Of a DNA stretch of 64,000 nucleotides, positions 9,320 to 17,905 are shown in pieces. Numbering within the stretch: position 1 is the stretch's first letter; each line of letters opens with the position of its first letter. The stretch comes from Thiospirillum jenense (GTDB taxonomy: Bacteria > Pseudomonadota > Gammaproteobacteria > Chromatiales > Chromatiaceae), in assembly GCF_014145225.1 (NCBI RefSeq), contig NZ_JABVCQ010000012.1, forward strand, positions 27,875 through 91,874. The letters are read 5' to 3'. The notes beneath the pieces are model-generated. The model made no database searches and was not told the DNA's origin. It saw only the letters and a program-made list of their open reading frames with translations. A program made the position numbers and the translations under genes.

Positions 9320-10510
9320 CTAATCAGCCTGATCACTTATCAGACCATAAGCTGATGGTTTTCCCCAGATGTTGTCCTTAACCCATTGTCCATCCTCAAC
9401 TCGCCACACTCTGGGGTTGCGGAATTGATCGCAGATTTCATCAAACTCGCTTTCACTCATGCCAACATATTCTAACCATCGCTCCAAATCACGGCGGGGT
9501 TTAACAGAATCGTATTTGCGAACCATCTCAATACCCTGTTCGCGAGTCATCAGACCAGCCCGAATATCTTTACACGCATGGTCGGATGCGCGGCCATAGC
9601 CAAATTTAATGAATTTCAAGTAATCATGGATACCGTTTTCATGCATATCATCCAAATTGGAAATCATCCGGTAAGTACGCTCAAATGGTTGTTGGGCAGG
9701 TTTCCAACCATATTGTTCTATTACCAATTTGGAGTGTTCATTAGCTTCCCAATTGATAAAATTACCTAGATAAATGCCGCGCACTCCAATCGCGTCAATT
9801 TCATCATCTGAAGGATACTGTGCCCATAGCAAGTCTTTAGTTGTCAACCCTTCTTGAAGATCAGGTCGTCCCAATTTGTTTAAACCTTCATCGGTAAAAT
9901 CATACCAATCATATCCACGCAGCGCGTGTTCCAAGCGAAACTTCGCGGTAAATTCTACTAAGTCGTTATAGGAATACATTCCTCCTAAATCCATAAAACC
10001 ATGCTCGCCCCATAAAATTAATGGCACTTTGTAGCGAACTGCAACTTGAATAGGTACTGTAAAAATTCCACAGTGTCCATGCCAATTCATATCACCCTGA
10101 AGCTTGAAACCAATCCGGTTCATTTTGATTAGTATGTCTACACTGGGGCGAACAATGATGTGGTCGCAATCAAAGACCTCGCGCATTCGATAGAGGTTAT
10201 ATTCACCTTCAGGGAGATAGTTATTTCCGTGATAAGTTACTAGAAGAGGTTTGAGCCCTAATTCTTTAACGGCAATATGAGTTTGAAAATAACTATCTTT
10301 CCCACCACTAACAGGGATGACAATGTCGTAATTATTCTGAGAACAGTACTCGTCTGTTAATGTTTTTAACCACTGCCACCGCTGTTGCCAATCAATTTGT
10401 TTTTTCTGATTATGAATACGGCATCCGGAACACACGCCATTATCATCAAAGGTTAAAGGAGCCGCACTAATCGACGGATAAACACATTTCGTACAGTATC
10501 GGACTGACAT
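9320..10510 (-). CDS. pseA: N-acetyl sugar amidotransferase, PseA/WbpG type
   Basis: This 396-residue protein starts with a CTKCVYP zinc-binding segment followed by CSGCRIH, then an ATP-pyrophosphatase loop PVSGGKDSYF, which is the hallmark of the TIGR03573 amidotransferase family (PseA in Campylobacter, WbpG in Pseudomonas). These enzymes activate an N-acetyl group on a sugar with ATP and replace its oxygen with nitrogen to form an acetamidino group. Ammonia comes from a HisH-type glutaminase through a HisF-type partner, and both partners are encoded immediately upstream. Together with pseI, pseG and pseC this points to an acetamidino pseudaminic-acid derivative. The exact position modified cannot be read from sequence. 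Confidence 0.88.
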   Translation of the reverse strand: MSVRYCTKCVYPSISAAPLTFDDNGVCSGCRIHNQKKQIDWQQRWQWLKTLTDEYCSQNNYDIVIPVSGGKDSYFQTHIAVKELGLKPLLVTYHGNNYLPEGEYNLYRMREVFDCDHIIVRPSVDILIKMNRIGFKLQGDMNWHGHCGIFTVPIQVAVRYKVPLILWGEHGFMDLGGMYSYNDLVEFTAKFRLEHALRGYDWYDFTDEGLNKLGRPDLQEGLTTKDLLWAQYPSDDEIDAIGVRGIYLGNFINWEANEHSKLVIEQYGWKPAQQPFERTYRMISNLDDMHENGIHDYLKFIKFGYGRASDHACKDIRAGLMTREQGIEMVRKYDSVKPRRDLERWLEYVGMSESEFDEICDQFRNPRVWRVEDGQWVKDNIWGKPSAYGLISDQAD

Positions 10511-10534
10511 AAATTTTCCTTGTTACCAAACAGC

Positions 10535-11323
10535 CTATAAACGAACCCCAATACCGGCTTTTGCCAAAACCCGCTTTGATCCTCTATCTGATAATTCTTT
10601 AAAATGCCAAATGTTAGCAGCAGCAACGGCAGAAGCGCCTGCCTCTATACCTTCAATATAATGTTCATATTTGCCAACACCACCACAAGCAATAATAGGA
10701 ATCTTAGTATTAAAACTAACTGCATTAATAAGTTCTAAGTCATAACCAGTTCCTGTCCCATCACGATTGATGCTATTCAGTAAAATTTCTCCCGCTCCTC
10801 GCTCTTCGGCTTCTTTAGCCCACCGTTCTGGCTTTAAGTCTGTCGGTTGACTTCCGCCGTTGATAAATACCAGCATTTTTCCATCAGTTTGTCTAAACAC
10901 GTCAATACTTACTACAACTGCTTGGCTACCTAAAACATTTGCGGCCTGAGTAATTAACTGTGGATGTTCCACGGCCACTGTGTTAATTACTATTTTATCA
11001 GCTCCTCTGCTAATAATTTCTTGCATTTGACTTATCGTACGAATTTTACCTCCCCAAGTTAAGGGCATAAAGCAAGTTTTGCTAACTTCATCTAATATCG
11101 CAAGGTGATCGCTTAAACCTTTAATTTTGTGATCGTCTCTACGCAAGTCATATTCGTAGCTTTTGCTGATATCTAAATATATTAATTCATCAACATTCCA
11201 CTCGTTAAAACGTTTAGCTTCATGAATAGGGTTGCCAATAATTTGATGGATTTCAAACGCTTCGCTGCGAACTAGTAAACCATTTTTCAAAAGCAAAACC
11301 GGAATAAGTCTTTTTTTGAGCAT
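10535..11323 (-). CDS. HisF-like subunit of a sugar amidotransferase complex
   Basis: A 262-residue (beta/alpha)8 barrel protein closely resembling imidazole glycerol phosphate synthase HisF. The end of strand 1 reads RLIPVLLLKNG where true HisF has a catalytic Asp11 (CLDVKDG); here residue 11 is Leu. The second catalytic Asp, equivalent to Asp130, is kept in VVVSIDVF. Loss of Asp11 argues against cyclase activity in histidine synthesis and for the WbpG/HisF2-type role: docking with the glutaminase and tunnelling ammonia to PseA. It lies 8 bases after the hisH-like gene and directly before pseA in transcription, an order also known from Campylobacter flagellin glycosylation loci. Confidence 0.88.
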   Translation of the reverse strand: MLKKRLIPVLLLKNGLLVRSEAFEIHQIIGNPIHEAKRFNEWNVDELIYLDISKSYEYDLRRDDHKIKGLSDHLAILDEVSKTCFMPLTWGGKIRTISQMQEIISRGADKIVINTVAVEHPQLITQAANVLGSQAVVVSIDVFRQTDGKMLVFINGGSQPTDLKPERWAKEAEERGAGEILLNSINRDGTGTGYDLELINAVSFNTKIPIIACGGVGKYEHYIEGIEAGASAVAAANIWHFKELSDRGSKRVLAKAGIGVRL

Positions 11324-11331
11324 TTGTTTTT

Positions 11332-11967
11332 TTACAAAGTCGATTTAATAAAATTATCTAAAACTTTTAATCCTACTTTTTGACTTTTTTCTGGGTGAAA
11401 CTGAGTTGCATATATGTTGTTTTTTTCTAAACTGGCAACAAATTCTATACCATGACAAGTTAATCCACTTATCAGGTGGCCTTTATTTTCCACATCAAAA
11501 ACATAGCTATGTACAAAATAAAATACTTGAGAATCTCCTAAATCTTGATAAAGCCCATCTCTTTTTAAAATTCGAACATCGTTCCACCCCACATGGGGAA
11601 CTCTAATTTGAGGTTCGTTACTTTCTATTTTTTTGACTGTACCGGGAATCCAATTCAAGCCTTTATGCAACCCATATTCAGTTCCAACTGTTGCTAATAG
11701 CTGCATACCTAAACAAATACCCATAAATGGTTTTCCTTTTTTTATGACTTCTTCCTCTAAAATATCTAACCAACCGCATGAGCAAAGATTTTTCATACCA
11801 TCTCCAAAAGCACCAACACCAGGCAAAACCACATGGCTGGCGAAACACAAATCATTTGGATTTCGAGCAATAAATGCTGCATAACCTATATTGGCAAAAG
11901 CATTGGCAACCGACTTCAAATTGCCCATTCCATAATCAATAATTGCTATTTTAGTGTGCTTTGTCAT
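11332..11967 (-). CDS. HisH-like glutamine amidotransferase for sugar amidination
   Basis: This 211-residue class I glutaminase has the complete triad: nucleophile Cys in GICLGMQLLA, and His and Glu in TQFHPEKS near the C-terminus. The oxyanion segment VVLPGVGAFGDGM is also present. It releases ammonia from glutamine, and its neighbour HisF-like protein would pass the ammonia on. Position between pseI and the HisF-like and PseA genes, rather than in a his operon, indicates a dedicated glycan role. The gene is AT-rich, like the others in this part of the locus. Confidence 0.88.
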   Translation of the reverse strand: MTKHTKIAIIDYGMGNLKSVANAFANIGYAAFIARNPNDLCFASHVVLPGVGAFGDGMKNLCSCGWLDILEEEVIKKGKPFMGICLGMQLLATVGTEYGLHKGLNWIPGTVKKIESNEPQIRVPHVGWNDVRILKRDGLYQDLGDSQVFYFVHSYVFDVENKGHLISGLTCHGIEFVASLEKNNIYATQFHPEKSQKVGLKVLDNFIKSTL

Positions 11968-12031
11968 AAAAAACTATTCAGTGCTAAAAATCTTATAGGA
12001 ATTGATAGCTACTACAGTACGAGTAAAAAAA

Positions 12032-13099
12032 TTACCACAGTAAATCCCATGATAAGGGCGTACCTTTAGAAATAAACTGCCGCGCAGTTTTACCATAAAC
12101 AATGTCTAAATATTTGGGTGCTAAACCCTTGCCAGGTCGAATAGCGCGAACATTTCCTTCCGTGAATTGTTCGCCCTTTTCCATGTCTTGTACAACATAC
12201 AAAGAACGACGAAACATGTGAGAGTTCAACTCCGTATCCATTACACCATAATTTATTTCACCCAATGCCTCCCATGCGTTTTTTACTTCTTTGCATAACT
12301 GTGCAAATTCAGTTGGTTCTAATGAAAAAGCGGCATCTACACCACCATCAGCACGACTCAATGTGAAATGTTTTTCAATGACTGTCGCACCTAATGCAAC
12401 TGCTGCGACGGCAGCGCCTATGCCCAACGTGTGATCTGATAATCCGACTTCACAAGAAAACAATTCACGCATGTGTGGAATTGTACGAATATGGCTATCT
12501 CTCTGATTTGCGGGATAAGCGCTGGTACATTTTAATAAAACAAGCTCTTTACAACCAGCTTGACGAACTGCTCTTACTGACTCATCTAATTCAGCCAGCG
12601 TTGCCATTCCTGTGGAGATTAGTAATGGTTTACCTGTGGCAGCTACCTTGCGCAATAATGGTAAGTCCGTATTTTCAAATGAAGCTATTTTGTATGCAGG
12701 CACCTGCAAAGACTCCAAAAAATCCACAGCAGACTTATCAAATGGAGTACTAAAAGCAAACATACCGCGATCATAAGCACGTTTAAAAATAGGCTCATGC
12801 CATTCCCATGGTGTATATGCCTGTTGATATAGAGCATATAATGATTGCCCGCCCCAGAGCGGATGTTCAATATGAAATTCACCATGATCTAAATTAAGTG
12901 TCATGGTGTCTGCTGTGTAGGTTTGTAGTTTTATTGCATGTGCACCTGCGTCTGCCGCAGCATCAACAATCGCCAATGCACGCTCTAATGACTGGTTATG
13001 GTTGCCAGACATTTCGGCAATAACAAGTGGCGTACTATTTTGACTAATAACAAATTTTCGATTTTTATTCACTTTATTCACGCTTTTTGGAAAACCCAC
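12032..13099 (-). CDS. pseI: Pseudaminic acid synthase (NeuB family)
   Basis: This 355-residue protein condenses 6-deoxy-AltdiNAc with phosphoenolpyruvate to give pseudaminic acid. The N-terminal TIM-barrel has LVIAEMSGNHNQSLERA and AGAHAIKLQTYTADTMT, with the internal STPFDKSAVDFLE and GLSDHTLGIGAAVAAVALGA segments typical of NeuB/PseI. Residues ~295-355 form the antifreeze-like SAF domain. MSGNHN rather than IGxNH is the signature that separates PseI from sialic and legionaminic acid synthases. The 5' end overlaps the upstream methyltransferase gene by 22 bases. Confidence 0.92.
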   Translation of the reverse strand: MGFPKSVNKVNKNRKFVISQNSTPLVIAEMSGNHNQSLERALAIVDAAADAGAHAIKLQTYTADTMTLNLDHGEFHIEHPLWGGQSLYALYQQAYTPWEWHEPIFKRAYDRGMFAFSTPFDKSAVDFLESLQVPAYKIASFENTDLPLLRKVAATGKPLLISTGMATLAELDESVRAVRQAGCKELVLLKCTSAYPANQRDSHIRTIPHMRELFSCEVGLSDHTLGIGAAVAAVALGATVIEKHFTLSRADGGVDAAFSLEPTEFAQLCKEVKNAWEALGEINYGVMDTELNSHMFRRSLYVVQDMEKGEQFTEGNVRAIRPGKGLAPKYLDIVYGKTARQFISKGTPLSWDLLW

Positions 13100-13854
13100 A
13101 ACTTACCTTGTGCGCATTCACTAATTAAAGGCAAATAGAATGCCAACTGATTGATTGTATCTTCATATTGCGGATCACGATTTTCTTGCTTTGCTAACCA
13201 TGCGTTAACGACACGACTGATAAAGTAGTAAGTAGCACTATAAGGAACTACTTTAGTTAAATAACAATCACCCAAATTAAGTGATTCCATATTGTTATCG
13301 TTTAAATAAATATTATGCCACGGAGGTATAATTTCAGTAAGTCCTACACGAACTCTAAGCTTATTGATCTCTTCTAGTCCTTGTTGACTATTCTCACATA
13401 ATAGCAAGTATCCTTTGGGTTTTAAAAAGTGCGCCATATTGTTGATAGCAACTGTTTGCATTTCCCAATTTGGTAAATTGATAAGCATACGTTCACTATA
13501 AACAATATTGAATTTTTCATCCAACATTGGCGGATCGAGAATATCTGCTACGGCAAATTGAACACGGGATTCCATATTAGCGTTTTTAGCATAAAGCCGG
13601 GCATGTTCAATCATTTTTTCTGAAAAATCAAATCCTTTTATGTGTACAAATTTTCTTTTCAACAATTCTATCGCTGTAACACCATTCCCACAACCAAATT
13701 CAAGTAATTCCATTTCATCTTTTATCCAAGAAGACAAAACCTCTATTTCTAAGGCTTTGATTAAAACATCATCTGTACCTGCCCGATTTTGCAAAACCGC
13801 CCGACTATCCCAAAAATCTTTCACCAAGTTATACTTTTCCGTATCCATTGTCAC
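13078..13854 (-). CDS. Class I SAM-dependent methyltransferase in pse locus
   Basis: A 258-residue protein with the SAM-binding motif LLEFGCGNGVTAIELL, then KGFDFSEKMIEHAR and the later acidic VAVADIL-type loop (FAVADILDPP). It probably methylates the pseudaminic-type sugar or a glycan intermediate, judged only by position between pseG and pseI. A GTG at 13854 shares GTGA with the pseG stop, a coupling arrangement; an in-frame ATG two codons later at 13848 is an alternative start. At this point in Campylobacter and Helicobacter one often finds the acetyltransferase PseH; this protein has no GNAT motif and cannot substitute for it by sequence. Confidence 0.8.
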   Translation of the reverse strand: MTMDTEKYNLVKDFWDSRAVLQNRAGTDDVLIKALEIEVLSSWIKDEMELLEFGCGNGVTAIELLKRKFVHIKGFDFSEKMIEHARLYAKNANMESRVQFAVADILDPPMLDEKFNIVYSERMLINLPNWEMQTVAINNMAHFLKPKGYLLLCENSQQGLEEINKLRVRVGLTEIIPPWHNIYLNDNNMESLNLGDCYLTKVVPYSATYYFISRVVNAWLAKQENRDPQYEDTINQLAFYLPLISECAQGKLWVFQKA

Positions 13855-14882
13855 AACACTTTATTCATTGCCTGAAATAAATACTGGCATCCATATCCAT
13901 TAGTTAGTTGCATAGCAGCTTTAGATATGTCAGCTCTTTTGGTTGAATTATTTAACATATCATCTAATTCTGACACCCACTGTTTTACTTCAACTTCATG
14001 CAAACAACCTAAATAAATCAGAACACCTTTTTTAAGGCAAGGTATACCATTGACATCCTGATTATCTTCCACAGTGACGACTAAACTTGGTAACCCTAAA
14101 CAACAACGCTCCCAAGTGGCAGACCCTCCCGCCCCTAGTGCCAAGTCGGCTTGTGCCATCAATTCGGCCATATTGTCCACTTCACAATACAAATGCGTTT
14201 GATGAGGCGAAGCATTACACGCAGACTGAATCGCATCACGGTGCGGATTTGCCTCTCCAATAACAACATCCACAATAAGATTTTCAATTGGTTTAATCTG
14301 TGCAAGCGCCTCTAATGCTTTAAGAGTAACTCCTTTGGCATCAGTTCCACCAAAAAACACTAAAATACGGCGCACTGTATCGAATTGTTTGATTAGTTTT
14401 TGCCGCTGCTCGACAAATTGAGAGCGTAATAAAGCGTAGCGTGGGCCTATAAGTCTTATACAACGAGTCGGTACTAAATCTTTATATGCCTCATTATCCC
14501 GAAGGTTTTGATCTAGCAAAATATCGCAATCATGTGGACGATTAGCTAAATCATCAATCACCAGAATATGTTGCACATAAGGACGTAATTGTTTTTCCCA
14601 AAACCTATCCAACTCATAATGATCAACAACTAACCAATCTGCTTGTTGAAAAGCTAAACGACTTTGTTCAGCATCATGCAAAAAATTATTTAATCCTGTT
14701 GGTAAAAACGTCACTTCATGTCCTTGTACAAGGATTTTTTCATATAAATTATTTAACAGTTCACGACAGACAAACTGAGTGATTACCCCCCGTTTTTTTA
14801 ATTCTTCTGCTAACACCAAACAGCGCATCACATGTCCTGTCCCTAAACTAATAGACGCATCTACTCGAAAAACAACTTTCAT
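13851..14882 (-). CDS. pseG: UDP-2,4-diacetamido-2,4,6-trideoxy-beta-L-altropyranose hydrolase
   Basis: This 343-residue GT-B-fold enzyme removes UDP from the diacetamido sugar to give free 6-deoxy-AltdiNAc for PseI. It shows the family's N-terminal RVDASISLGTGHVMRCLVLA segment, whose GxGHxxR supplies the catalytic His, then LVVDHYELD, ILVFFGGTDAKG and the C-terminal uridine-binding LALGAGGSATWERCCLGLPS. Length and motif order match PseG throughout. It follows pseC after 43 bases and is coupled to the downstream methyltransferase. Confidence 0.92.
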   Translation of the reverse strand: MKVVFRVDASISLGTGHVMRCLVLAEELKKRGVITQFVCRELLNNLYEKILVQGHEVTFLPTGLNNFLHDAEQSRLAFQQADWLVVDHYELDRFWEKQLRPYVQHILVIDDLANRPHDCDILLDQNLRDNEAYKDLVPTRCIRLIGPRYALLRSQFVEQRQKLIKQFDTVRRILVFFGGTDAKGVTLKALEALAQIKPIENLIVDVVIGEANPHRDAIQSACNASPHQTHLYCEVDNMAELMAQADLALGAGGSATWERCCLGLPSLVVTVEDNQDVNGIPCLKKGVLIYLGCLHEVEVKQWVSELDDMLNNSTKRADISKAAMQLTNGYGCQYLFQAMNKVL

Positions 14883-14925
14883 TCTAAATTACCAGCCATA
14901 ATATCCTCATATAACCGTATGAGAA

Positions 14926-16071
14926 TTAAAGCACAGCAGCCCTTTGCAATTCACTTACAACGTAAAATTGCTCACTCTCAGTTAAATCTGGAAACAAAGG
15001 TAGTGATAATGCGTTCCCATAGTAAGATTCCGCCTGTGGAAAATCACCAAGTTTGAATCCAAGACGCTGATAATCAGGCTGCAAGTGAACAGGAATGTAA
15101 TGTACATTTACGCCAATTTTGGCTTGACGCAATGCCGAGTACACCTGTTGACGTTTCGCAGCATTCTTTAATTCAATAATATACAAATGCCATGCTGAAT
15201 TTTCACTTGGCAAAGGTTTTTTGATTGGTAAATGCGCCAATAACGCATCATAACGCATAGCCAAATTACGGCGCTTTGCAATAAATTCATTTAACCGAGT
15301 TAACTGTGACAAACCAAGTGCTGCTTGTATTTCAGTTATCCGATAATTAAATCCAAGTTGCTGTTGTTCGTAATACCAGCCCCCTGCTGAATCGTATTCA
15401 AATTCACTGTTATTACGAGTAATGCCATGATTTCTTAACAAACGTAACGTTTTTGACAACTCCAAATCATTAGTTAAAATCAATCCACCTTCGCCAGTAG
15501 TTATGCTTTTTAGTGGATGTAAACTAAATATACAACAATCAGAATGTTGACAGCATCCAATTGGTAAGCCCTGATATTGCCCACCCAACGCATGAGCGGC
15601 ATCTTCTATTAACTTAATTCCATAAGGCTGAATTAAGTTCTTAATTTCCTGCATTGCACAGGATCGCCCGGCAAAATGTACTGGAATGATCGCTACCGGT
15701 AAAGTGTTTTGTTTTTTAGCTGAATTCAATTTTTTCTGTAATTCTAGGAGACTCATGTTTTGAGTTTCTTCGTCGATATCCACAAAATCAACGGCGGCAC
15801 CACAATAACGCGCACAATTTGCTGAAGCAACAAAACTAATAGGTGATGTCCAAACAATATCGCCTGTTGTTATTTTTAAAGCTAAACAAGCAAGATGCAA
15901 CGCCGCTGTGCCATTCGCCACCGCCACCGCATCAGCAACTTTGCAATAATCAGCTATAGCGCGTTCAAATGCCGGAACAAGTGCTCCTTGTGTTATGAAA
16001 TCAGAATTCAACGCCGCCACCACCGCAGCAATATCATCTGCATTAATGCTTTGCCGACTGTACGGGATCAT
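14926..16071 (-). CDS. pseC: UDP-4-amino-4,6-dideoxy-N-acetyl-beta-L-altrosamine transaminase
   Basis: This PLP-dependent aminotransferase of the DegT/DnrJ/EryC1 family performs the second pseudaminic acid step, turning the PseB keto product into the 4-amino sugar. The PLP lysine lies in SLHPLKSITTGEGG; the N-terminus MIPYSRQSINADDI is characteristic of PseC. I chose the ATG at 16071 (381 residues) over an upstream ATG at 16173, because the extra 34 residues overlap the preceding gene and resemble nothing in the family. Cofactor-binding AAHALGGQY is also present. Confidence 0.92.
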   Translation of the reverse strand: MIPYSRQSINADDIAAVVAALNSDFITQGALVPAFERAIADYCKVADAVAVANGTAALHLACLALKITTGDIVWTSPISFVASANCARYCGAAVDFVDIDEETQNMSLLELQKKLNSAKKQNTLPVAIIPVHFAGRSCAMQEIKNLIQPYGIKLIEDAAHALGGQYQGLPIGCCQHSDCCIFSLHPLKSITTGEGGLILTNDLELSKTLRLLRNHGITRNNSEFEYDSAGGWYYEQQQLGFNYRITEIQAALGLSQLTRLNEFIAKRRNLAMRYDALLAHLPIKKPLPSENSAWHLYIIELKNAAKRQQVYSALRQAKIGVNVHYIPVHLQPDYQRLGFKLGDFPQAESYYGNALSLPLFPDLTESEQFYVVSELQRAAVL

Positions 16072-16124
16072 AATAACTTTTTGCGTATAAAAACTAGAAT
16101 TTCTTAACCCGATTTTTAACAAAA

Positions 16125-17893
<1,769 letters not shown>

Positions 17894-17905
17894 TCAGTAA
17901 GATAT

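Noticed and set aside
10535..11967. Histidine biosynthesis genes hisF and hisH
   Set aside because: No other his genes nearby, Asp11 of HisF is Leu, and both genes lie next to pseA and pseI.
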